From Synergistaceae bacterium (GTDB taxonomy: Bacteria > Synergistota > Synergistia > Synergistales > Thermovirgaceae), in assembly GCA_003446665.1 (NCBI GenBank), contig DMCT01000054.1:1-5439 (forward strand): a stretch of 5,439 nt of DNA, written 5' to 3'. The notes beneath the pieces are model-generated. The model was not told where the DNA came from. It was given only the letters and a program-made list of their open reading frames with translations, and ran no database searches. This document shows positions 1 through 5,344 of the stretch, one piece after another. Position numbers and translations under genes: made by a program. How positions within the stretch are numbered: position 1 is the first letter of the stretch; each line of letters opens with the position of its first letter.

Positions 1-615
1 GAAAAACTTTTTATAGGTGGGGTAGCTTGCCCGGGAAGAGATTACCCTTCTCCCTGGGGAAAAGAGGCCGTCGATGATTTCTTCTCCGTCAAGGGCGACG
101 TCGAGGCCCTGGCCGCAAGCCGCGGTCTTGATGTACGCATGGTTTCCCACGAGGAACCCTTCGGACATGCAGGGCAGACGGCGGCAATCCTGCTCGAGGG
201 AGAGTCCATAGGATACCTTTGCAGGATCAAGCCTTCTCTTCAGGAAAAATTGTCCATCCCCGAACCGGTTTACCTTTTCGAAATGGACATGGAACATCTA
301 ATCAATGGGGAACCGGCGCGCTTCGGCGAGCCCTTCCGTTATCCAGCGGTCTACAGGGACATTTCCCTGCTGGCCGAAAAAGAAACACCTTCCGAAGCAG
401 TGGCATGCGATATCAGGAAGGAAGCCGCGGAAACACTCAGTGAGCTTCGCCTGTTTGACGTGTACGAGGGCGAAGGCATTCCCGCCGGCAAGCGCAGCCT
501 GGCCTTTTCCCTCGCCTACCGTTCTGCGGAGCGGACCTTGAGGGATGACGAGGTGGACGAAGCGCATGAACGCCTCAGGGAGAACCTTTCCCGAAAGGGT
601 TATGTTTTGAGGTAA
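1..615 (+). CDS. pheT: Phenylalanyl-tRNA synthetase beta subunit, C-terminal part (5' end outside window)
   Basis: The reading frame is open from the first base to TAA at 613-615 and gives 204 residues, about a quarter of the usual ~800-residue PheT. PheT forms the alpha2-beta2 enzyme that charges tRNA-Phe in the cytoplasm. The first 45 codons contain the typical segment D-F-F-S-V-K-G-D-V-E-A-L from the synthetase core-like B6/B7 region, preceded by a W-G-K-E stretch. From about codon 112 to the end lies the FDX-ACB anticodon-binding domain, recognisable by RYPAVYRDISL, then LFDVYEGEGIPAGKRSLAFS and a C-terminal L-R-D-D-E-V segment. These match the family in order and spacing. An internal ATG at 139 is not a start, because homology continues upstream of it. 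The gene lies directly ahead of the zapB-like gene with a 17-nt gap and is probably cotranscribed with it. Identification rests on recognised motifs; I am confident of it. Confidence 0.95.
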   Translation, partial: EKLFIGGVACPGRDYPSPWGKEAVDDFFSVKGDVEALAASRGLDVRMVSHEEPFGHAGQTAAILLEGESIGYLCRIKPSLQEKLSIPEPVYLFEMDMEHLINGEPARFGEPFRYPAVYRDISLLAEKETPSEAVACDIRKEAAETLSELRLFDVYEGEGIPAGKRSLAFSLAYRSAERTLRDDEVDEAHERLRENLSRKGYVLR

Positions 616-616
616 A

Positions 617-623
617 AGGAGGG
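617..623 (+). promoter_or_regulatory. Ribosome binding site of the zapB-like gene
   Basis: AGGAGGG lies 9 nt before the ATG at 633, immediately after the pheT stop codon. It is a near-perfect Shine-Dalgarno sequence. It supports the small coiled-coil ORF as a translated gene and fixes its start. Confidence 0.8.
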
Positions 624-632
624 AAAGCAGCC

Positions 633-977
633 ATGGAGGAGCATCTGGCAGGTATCGAGAGGCTTGTTGACGAGTTGACGGCCAGGATGAGGGCGTTGAA
701 GGAAGAAAACCGCAGCCTGAAGGAAGAACTGGAAACCCACCGGGAACTTTTGCAGGAAAATGAAGAGGCCATGGAGGCTGTGAGGGACGAGCACCAGAGA
801 CTCCTGAGAGAGCGGGACAGCGTCATAGAAGGACTGCGTAAAGAACAAGAGGAAACGGCGGAACGACTCAAGTCCCTTTTGGGAAAGCTGAAGAACCTGG
901 CGGGTAGCGAGGAGGGTAAAAACTCAATCGGTGGCGACGATACAGGCCGTCAGGGTGAACTTATCGACAGACCATAG
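633..977 (+). CDS. ZapB-like coiled-coil cell-division protein
   Basis: This gene encodes 114 residues with no signal peptide or membrane segment. Residues about 5-88 are almost entirely charged or leucine heptads and predict one continuous coiled coil. The end of this helix, ERLKSLLGKLKNL (residues 77-89), resembles the C-terminal end of ZapB and of the small ZapB-like proteins encoded next to zapA in proteobacteria. The last 25 residues are polar, glycine-rich and probably disordered. ZapB proteins bridge ZapA-decorated FtsZ filaments at midcell. The gene lies directly upstream of zapA (24-nt gap), which supports the same role here. It is longer than E. coli ZapB (about 80 residues). Coiled coils give weak homology signals, so the ZapB assignment is an inference from the C-terminal motif plus context; a generic coiled-coil protein is the alternative. 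The ATG at 633 is supported by an excellent ribosome binding site. Confidence 0.72.
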   Translation: MEEHLAGIERLVDELTARMRALKEENRSLKEELETHRELLQENEEAMEAVRDEHQRLLRERDSVIEGLRKEQEETAERLKSLLGKLKNLAGSEEGKNSIGGDDTGRQGELIDRP

Positions 978-1001
978 GGAAAGCTGAGGAGGGACCTCGA
1001 A

Positions 1002-1235
1002 ATGGCGGAAGAAACCCGACGCGTCATCGTACATGTCGGGAAGAAGACCTATCCGGTCTTGACCCGGCTCGATAATGAAAGGTTTCAGTCCGTGCTTGAA
1101 ATAGTGAGGGAAAACCTGGGCGAAGTAGACAGCTCGGTCGATCAGGAGGAGCGCCTCTTGCTGGCGTGCTTCAGACTGGCTTATTCCATGGACGCGGCGA
1201 CTCGGAAACTCTCCCAAGCGCTAAAAGAGTGCTGA
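1002..1235 (+). CDS. zapA: Cell division protein ZapA
   Basis: This is a 77-residue protein of the usual size for short ZapA proteins. The N-terminal part (residues 6-35) is the small beta-alpha head: a VIVHVGKKTYPVL strand pair followed by a helix. Residues about 36-75 form the long helix that dimerises in the family, with the L-L-L-A-C-F-R-L-A-Y segment in the position of the family's conserved L-A-A-L-N-I-A stretch. ZapA binds FtsZ in the cytoplasm and crosslinks protofilaments to stabilise the Z ring. The start ATG has GAGGAGGG (986-993) eight nt upstream. The gene sits between the zapB-like and cvpA genes, the position zapA takes in many pheT - zapA - cvpA - mutS2 clusters, which strengthens the call. 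The protein is short and divergent, so sequence alone would be only moderate evidence. Confidence 0.85.
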   Translation: MAEETRRVIVHVGKKTYPVLTRLDNERFQSVLEIVRENLGEVDSSVDQEERLLLACFRLAYSMDAATRKLSQALKEC

Positions 1236-1240
1236 GGACC

Positions 1241-1798
1241 ATGGGAGTTGCAGCTGTGGTCGACATCTTCGCAGGACTTGTATTGGTGACCTTTCTCATC
1301 AAAGGGGCGTTGCGTGGGCTTTCCGGCGAGGTTATTTCCCTTGTGGCGACGGTTGGAGGATTTATTCTTGCCTGGAAAGTGTCGCTTCCGATTTCGACCG
1401 TTATGCTGAAGTATTTCGACCTGGACCCCTCTATCACCAGGATAGTAGCGCTTGTCGTCATATACGCACTTTGTCTCCTTTTGGGCGCATATATGCAAAG
1501 AGGAATTAAAGCCTTTCTCCGGTTGACGAACCTGTCCTCGGTGGACAGGTTCCTGGGTGCTGCCGCCGGGGCGGCCAAGACGTTTATACTGGTGCTCCTG
1601 GTGTACACGGGAATTATGGCTCTCTCGCCTTTGGTTCCCACCTGGTGGATCAAAGATTCCGTCGCGATGTCGTCGGTAGAAATCGCTTGGCCTTACATTC
1701 AGGATTTCCTTGAAAAAGCTCATATGGGTAAAATCGATCTCTCACCCTTCCATGATCCGGAAGGGGCTCAAAAACCCGACAAATCCATCCAGCTTTAA
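1241..1798 (+). CDS. cvpA: CvpA family inner-membrane protein
   Basis: This gene encodes 185 residues with four predicted membrane segments at about residues 3-20, 31-48, 67-84 and 104-128, followed by a soluble tail. Conserved CvpA features are visible: V-D-I near the N-terminus, K-G-A-L-R-G-L-S-G-E between helices 1 and 2, and S-S-V-D-R-F-L-G-A-A-A-G before helix 4. CvpA is named for the colicin V production phenotype in E. coli; its biochemical function is still unclear, though roles in envelope homeostasis have been reported. The ORF is open back to 1166, but that start would overlap zapA by 70 nt and add a non-conserved leader. Two starts are realistic: ATG at 1241 (GAGG only 3 nt away, poorly spaced) and GTG at 1256 (GGGAG 8 nt upstream, giving the N-terminus most like other CvpA proteins). 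The ATG is given here by convention. The zapA gap is 5 or 20 nt, so coupled translation is likely. Confidence 0.87.
   Translation: MGVAAVVDIFAGLVLVTFLIKGALRGLSGEVISLVATVGGFILAWKVSLPISTVMLKYFDLDPSITRIVALVVIYALCLLLGAYMQRGIKAFLRLTNLSSVDRFLGAAAGAAKTFILVLLVYTGIMALSPLVPTWWIKDSVAMSSVEIAWPYIQDFLEKAHMGKIDLSPFHDPEGAQKPDKSIQL
1243..1247 (+). promoter_or_regulatory. Candidate ribosome binding site for an alternative GTG start of cvpA
   Basis: GGGAG lies 8 nt ahead of an in-frame GTG at 1256. This spacing is better than that of the GAGG (1234-1237) in front of the ATG at 1241. Starting at 1256 would remove five residues and place V-V-D-I at the N-terminus, as is common in the family. The choice between the two starts is not settled by sequence alone. 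Confidence 0.4.
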
Positions 1799-1825
1799 GA
1801 TATTTCAAAGGGGCTGGAAATGGCC

Positions 1826-1832
1826 GGAGGGG
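1826..1832 (+). promoter_or_regulatory. Ribosome binding site of mutS2 (GTG start)
   Basis: GGAGGGG lies 13 nt before the GTG at 1846. The spacing is long, but no other in-frame start upstream is possible, because the gap after cvpA is only 47 nt. The motif also lies inside a 9-codon mini-ORF (1820-1849) that ends across the GTG, so ribosomes finishing that peptide could restart at mutS2. Confidence 0.55.
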
Positions 1833-1845
1833 AAAGAATCATTCT

Positions 1846-4209
1846 GTGAAAACCGATGCACGAACGCTCAAAGCCATAGAAATGGATAAAATCCTTTTGA
1901 TCTTCGACAAAGCCTGTCGGAGTGAACTGGGCAGGCAAACTGTCGGGAACCTTTTCCCTCTCGATTCCGTCAGGCAGGTCACAAGAAGGCAGGACCTCCA
2001 GAGGGCATACAATCTTTACCGGGACGTCTACGGCGAACTTCCCTGGGACGACAGGATAAAACCGGTTGCACCGATTTTGGAAGAGGCGAAAAGAACCGGC
2101 CTTTTGGCCGGAGAGGAAATCCTTCTCTGCAGGATAATCGTCGGAGTATGCCTGCGTCTGAAGTCCGCTGTAACTGAAAAAAAAGACGAATTTCCTCAAT
2201 TCCTCGATCTGACGAAAAAACTGGGCGATTTCACCGGTCTTTTCCACGATCTCGAGGTCGTGGCAGATGATGGCACGCTCTACGATGGGGCTTCAAAAAA
2301 CCTGGCTCATCTCAGGGATTCCTTGCGTAAAGAGACGGCAACAGCCAGGCGGAAAGCTCAATCGATGCTGGATAGCCCGTCTTTTTCCGGAATGCTCCAG
2401 GACCGGGCGGTTCACTTTCGTGAGGGGCGAATCGTTTTTCTGGTTAAGCTCGAGGATATGTCGCGTTTCGGCGGCATGGCCGTCGACCGCTCCAAAACCG
2501 GCAACAGTGTATACATGGAACCCAAGAGTCTCATCGAATACAATAACCGCATAGCGCTGCTTCGGAGGGAAACCGAAAGCGAGGAACGCAGAATCCTCGG
2601 GATTTTGACGCAAAAGATCCTCGACCGACAAAATGCGCTCCTTGAGGCGGAACGTGTCCTGGGGGAACTGGATCTTCTGCATGGAACCTGCGCGATTCAG
2701 AAAAATCTTTCCTGGGAATTGCCGGTCATGGAAGAAAAGTCGAGGTTCTTCTTGAGGCGGGCGACGCATCCGCTTTTGGGAGCAGATTGTGTACCCATAG
2801 ACATACACTGTGGTGACCGGTTCAGGCAGCTGGTGATAACCGGGCCCAACACAGGCGGGAAGACGGTGGTCCTGAAAACCACGGCGGTGTCGGTTTACCT
2901 CGCCTGGTGCGGGTTGCCTGCTCCTGTGGGAGAAGGGTCTGTCGTCGGGGACATCGACTGGATGTCCGCTGACATCGGCGACGAACAAAGCATAGAACAG
3001 AGCCTTTCCACTTTCAGCTCCCACCTTCGTAACATAGTCGAGATGCTGGAGAAAGCAGGCGGAAACAGCCTTCTTCTCATCGACGAACTAGGTGCCGGAA
3101 CGGACCCGCAGGAAGGGGCGGCTCTCGGCCTGGCTATCCTGGAGAGTCTTCACGAACGGGGCAGCCTGGTTCTGGTTACGACCCACCATAACGCTATAAA
3201 GCGTTACGCCTTGACCAAAAGCGGTGTCGAGGCGGCGGGCATGGAATTCGACGCAGAGAAGCTTGTTCCTACTTACAGGCTTAGGATGGGCATCCCTGGC
3301 GAAAGCAATGCTCTGCGCATCGCTGTCCGGCTGGGCATTTCTCAGGACATTATCGACAAGGCCTACGAATTCCTGCATGAAGGATATGCCGACGCGGAAA
3401 AGCTTCTGGAGGAGCTTTTGAGGAAACAGCAATACCTGGAGGTCGAGGAAGAAAGGCTTTCCAGGGAGCGGAGCGAAGTAAAGCGGCTGAAAGAGATCGT
3501 GCGGGAAAACCAACTGGCCATAGAGGAAAAAAGAGAAAGAATGCTTCTGGAAGCCGAAAGAAAAGCCAGAAAGATCCTGGAAGAAGCAGAAGAAAAAGCC
3601 AAAGCGTTGCTGCGGACAATAGAACAGACGGCGGAATCTTCCGACAGGGGCAGAACACAAAAAGGTCTTCAGGAGATCTCGGGAATGAAAAGGTCTCTCA
3701 AAAAAAACGAAGAAGAACGGGAAGAAAAGCGGTTTCTCAAGGGAAAGGCACAGAAAGGGTGGAAGCCCTCACCCGGTGACGCCGTAGAAATTGCGGGGAC
3801 CTCCACCAGGGGCATAGTCGAAGCAGTGGACGGGAAAAAAGCACTCCTTTTGAGCGGTCCCATGAAGTTAGAGGTCCCTTTGCGAAAACTGGCTCCGCTT
3901 TCCCCAAAAGATCTCCCCGAAGAGTTCTTGCCGACCAGAAAAAATATTTCGCCGACGGGGCACGTTCCTTCGTCGATCATGATACGGGGTATGACCGTAG
4001 ATGAAGCCATACCCGAAGTTGAAAGGTACCTCGACAGGGCCTTTCGGGCAGGTTACGGAGAAGTGACGGTAATTCACGGAAAGGGCGAAGGTATTTTAAG
4101 GCGAGAGGTCCACAGCCTTTGCAGGAATTTGCCCTTCGTAGTGGACTACCGACTAGGCGGGCCGGGCGAAGGCGGCATGGGCGTGACGATCGTAAGGTTC
4201 AGGCAGTAA
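1846..4209 (+). CDS. mutS2: MutS2 family ATPase with KOW-like and Smr domains
   Basis: This gene encodes 787 residues, the usual full length for MutS2 (about 780-800). Residues 1-305 are the MutS core/clamp helices; the mismatch-recognition domain of MutS is absent, as is normal. The ATPase domain follows: Walker A GPNTGGKT (333-340), the signature region DIGDEQSIEQSLSTFSSHL (376-394), Walker B LLLIDELGAGTD (409-420) and the H-loop TTHHNAIK (445-452). Residues about 505-595 form a charged coiled coil. Residues 641-680 look like the KOW-type small barrel, and 709-787 are the Smr domain with HGKG (744-747) and a G-E-G-G-M-G-V-T end. MutS2 is a cytoplasmic dimer reported to restrain recombination and, in Bacillus subtilis, to recognise collided ribosomes and split them. 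The Smr LDLR motif reads I-M-I-R here (711-714), so the usual acidic residue is missing. GTG is the start: the N-terminus aligns with other MutS2 proteins from residue 5 on. It is the last gene of the pheT cluster. Confidence 0.96.
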   Translation: MKTDARTLKAIEMDKILLIFDKACRSELGRQTVGNLFPLDSVRQVTRRQDLQRAYNLYRDVYGELPWDDRIKPVAPILEEAKRTGLLAGEEILLCRIIVGVCLRLKSAVTEKKDEFPQFLDLTKKLGDFTGLFHDLEVVADDGTLYDGASKNLAHLRDSLRKETATARRKAQSMLDSPSFSGMLQDRAVHFREGRIVFLVKLEDMSRFGGMAVDRSKTGNSVYMEPKSLIEYNNRIALLRRETESEERRILGILTQKILDRQNALLEAERVLGELDLLHGTCAIQKNLSWELPVMEEKSRFFLRRATHPLLGADCVPIDIHCGDRFRQLVITGPNTGGKTVVLKTTAVSVYLAWCGLPAPVGEGSVVGDIDWMSADIGDEQSIEQSLSTFSSHLRNIVEMLEKAGGNSLLLIDELGAGTDPQEGAALGLAILESLHERGSLVLVTTHHNAIKRYALTKSGVEAAGMEFDAEKLVPTYRLRMGIPGESNALRIAVRLGISQDIIDKAYEFLHEGYADAEKLLEELLRKQQYLEVEEERLSRERSEVKRLKEIVRENQLAIEEKRERMLLEAERKARKILEEAEEKAKALLRTIEQTAESSDRGRTQKGLQEISGMKRSLKKNEEEREEKRFLKGKAQKGWKPSPGDAVEIAGTSTRGIVEAVDGKKALLLSGPMKLEVPLRKLAPLSPKDLPEEFLPTRKNISPTGHVPSSIMIRGMTVDEAIPEVERYLDRAFRAGYGEVTVIHGKGEGILRREVHSLCRNLPFVVDYRLGGPGEGGMGVTIVRFRQ

Positions 4210-4231
4210 CCTGGGGTTGGGAGGATCCCCC

Positions 4232-4260
4232 TTGACAACCCGATGTGGCAGGGGTACCCT
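4232..4260 (+). promoter_or_regulatory. Predicted sigma-70 type promoter for tRNA-Arg
   Basis: TTGACA at 4232-4237 is a perfect -35 hexamer. Exactly 17 nt later comes TACCCT (4255-4260), a weak -10 that keeps T, A and the final T. Transcription would begin near 4267, about 9 nt before the mature tRNA 5' end at 4276. Position and spacing fit well; the poor -10 is the weak point. Confidence 0.6.
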
Positions 4261-4275
4261 AATCGCCGCATACGA

Positions 4276-4352
<77 letters not shown>

Positions 4353-4361
4353 GCAAATTCG

Positions 4362-4392
4362 ACCCGGCATGAACATTCATGCCGGGTGTTTT
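4362..4392 (+). terminator. Rho-independent terminator of tRNA-Arg
   Basis: A perfect 11-bp stem (ACCCGGCATGA at 4362-4372 with its complement at 4377-4387) closes a 4-nt loop and is followed by GTTTT. It starts 9 nt after the tRNA CCA end. The T run is short, so some read-through into the racemase gene is possible. Confidence 0.85.
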
Positions 4393-4417
4393 ACTAATAG
4401 GGAGAATCGACGTTTGA

Positions 4418-4427
4418 ACGGTACCGT
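4418..4427. promoter_or_regulatory. Perfect 10-bp palindrome upstream of the racemase gene (possible operator)
   Basis: ACGGTACCGT is fully palindromic and lies 39 nt before the ATG at 4467, in the only non-coding space between the tRNA terminator and the gene. It is followed by a small GCTT-GCGA-AAGC hairpin with a GNRA loop (4430-4441). I cannot recognise a clear -35/-10 pair here, so regulation by a DNA-binding protein is only a possibility. Confidence 0.25.
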
Positions 4428-4453
4428 AAGCTTGCGAAAGCAATATAAAAGGC

Positions 4454-4459
4454 GGGGAG
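4454..4459 (+). promoter_or_regulatory. Ribosome binding site of the racemase-family gene
   Basis: GGGGAG lies 7 nt before the ATG at 4467. It supports that start over later in-frame codons and shows that translation begins after the tRNA terminator. Confidence 0.7.
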
Positions 4460-4466
4460 CCAGAAA

Positions 4467-5207
4467 ATGGTCGTATACAAACTGAAGAGCAAAAGCCGAT
4501 CATGGGACGGCGAATCCATAGGCATTCTCATTCTCGACGCGGCCTACCCCTGCGTCCCCGGTAACGTCGGCAATGCCAGCACCTTTGATTTCCCCGTCCG
4601 CTATAGGGAGGTAAATGGAGCGTCGATAGAAAGACTTTTGAACAGAATGGATCCCGGTTTGCTCGAGCCCTTTATCGAAGCGGCACGTGCGCTCGAAAGG
4701 GAAGGTGTAAGGGCAATAACGGGGGCTTGTGGTTTCATGGCCCTTTTTCAAAAAGAAGTAGCCGAAGCCGTGGAGATTCCCGTTTTCCTCTCGAGCCTTT
4801 TACAAGTCCCTTTCATATGGAAGACGCTGACGTCAAAGCAAAAGATCGGGATAATAGCCGCTGATTCGAAATGCCTGACGAAAAGGCACTTCGAGTCTGT
4901 GGGTATAACACCCGATATTCCGACAGTTATTTGTGGTATGGAAGATAAGGAAGAATTCAGGACGGCCATACTGGAAGAAAAGGGAACACTCGATTCGGAC
5001 CAGATAGAAAAGGAAGTCGTAGATGTCGCAATGGAAATGATAAAGCAGAACCCCGAGACGGGTGCGATACTGCTTGAATGTAGTGACCTGCCTCCTTATG
5101 CGATGGCCGTCCAGGATGCAACGGGAAGGCCCGTTTTCGATTTCATAACCATGATCCGATATGTGCATGGGGCGGTGGTCCAGCGCCGTTACGAGGGTTT
5201 TGTTTAA
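4467..5207 (+). CDS. Aspartate/glutamate racemase superfamily protein
   Basis: This gene encodes 246 residues with no signal peptide, so the protein is cytoplasmic. The fold is recognisable as the Asp/Glu racemase superfamily, two similar alpha/beta halves with one catalytic cysteine each. In the N-terminal half, IGILILDAAYPCVPGNVGNA (18-37) is the first strand and ligand-binding loop, and I-T-G-A-C-G-F (84-90) carries Cys88. In the C-terminal half, K-I-G-I-I-A-A-D-S (126-134) is the equivalent first strand, and L-L-E-C-S-D-L-P-P (202-210) carries Cys205. With both cysteines present, a two-base racemase or epimerase mechanism on an amino acid or related acid is possible. The substrate cannot be told from the sequence; glutamate racemase MurI, hydantoin racemase and arylmalonate decarboxylase are relatives, and the motifs do not match MurI closely. 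The start is ATG with a good ribosome binding site. The stop codon falls inside a terminator hairpin. No pathway genes are adjacent. Confidence 0.85.
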   Translation: MVVYKLKSKSRSWDGESIGILILDAAYPCVPGNVGNASTFDFPVRYREVNGASIERLLNRMDPGLLEPFIEAARALEREGVRAITGACGFMALFQKEVAEAVEIPVFLSSLLQVPFIWKTLTSKQKIGIIAADSKCLTKRHFESVGITPDIPTVICGMEDKEEFRTAILEEKGTLDSDQIEKEVVDVAMEMIKQNPETGAILLECSDLPPYAMAVQDATGRPVFDFITMIRYVHGAVVQRRYEGFV

Positions 5208-5236
5208 CACGGACGCAGTCCGTGTTAAACGTTTTT
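5202..5236 (+). terminator. Rho-independent terminator overlapping the end of the racemase gene
   Basis: A perfect 13-bp stem (GTTTAACACGGAC at 5202-5214 with its complement at 5218-5230) closes a GCA loop and is followed by GTTTTT. The stop codon TAA (5205-5207) lies in the 5' arm. The central part is also box 1 of the composite repeat that begins here. Confidence 0.8.
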
Positions 5237-5344
5237 GTTCTTTGGTTCCTGAAAACACAATTTTTTTGATACTTGCATGGCTTTTATCGACCCGCGAGCC
5301 TCTTTTGCAGGAGTTGGCGGGAAAGTAACGTCGCGGGTCGACGT
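5209..5344. repeat. Composite tandem repeat, copy A (136 bp)
   Basis: This copy contains two boxes found again in copy B. Box 1 is acggacgcagtccgtgtta (5209-5227), a hairpin. Box 2 is 33 bp (5264-5296), starting TTTTGATACTTGCATGG and ending in CGACCCGCG. Between them lie 36 bp that are T-rich and only loosely like copy B, sharing a GGTTC-GAAA patch. After box 2 come 48 bp closed by an 11-bp inverted repeat. No ORF with a ribosome binding site covers this region. I do not recognise the element. Confidence 0.85.
5287..5341. repeat. 11-bp inverted repeat enclosing 33 bp
   Basis: TCGACCCGCGA at 5287-5297 is exactly complementary to TCGCGGGTCGA at 5331-5341. The left arm is mostly the end of box 2 in copy A, and the right arm leads into copy B. 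The enclosed 33 nt can form a weaker inner pairing (GCC at 5298-5300 with GGC at 5316-5318), so the segment could fold as a stem-loop in RNA. Confidence 0.75.

Noticed and set aside
1166..1240. Longer N-terminus for cvpA
   Set aside because: It lies within zapA in another frame and adds a polar leader not seen in CvpA proteins; better starts exist at 1241 and 1256.
2293..3024. 243-residue minus-strand ORF opposite mutS2
   Set aside because: It is antisense to the conserved core and ATPase domain of mutS2, and its translation resembles no protein family I know; a shadow ORF.
4214..4241. Possible terminator after mutS2 (GGGTTG/CAACCC and GGGA/TCCC pairings)
   Set aside because: The pairings are short, there is no T run, and they overlap the -35 of the tRNA promoter.
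4833..5258. 141-residue minus-strand ORF across the racemase gene end
   Set aside because: It is antisense to a well-supported gene and runs through its terminator hairpin; no recognisable domain.
5264..5296. Sigma-70 promoter within the 33-bp repeat box (TTGATA and TTTTAT)
   Set aside because: The two hexamer-like motifs are only about 10 nt apart and no other pair has acceptable spacing.
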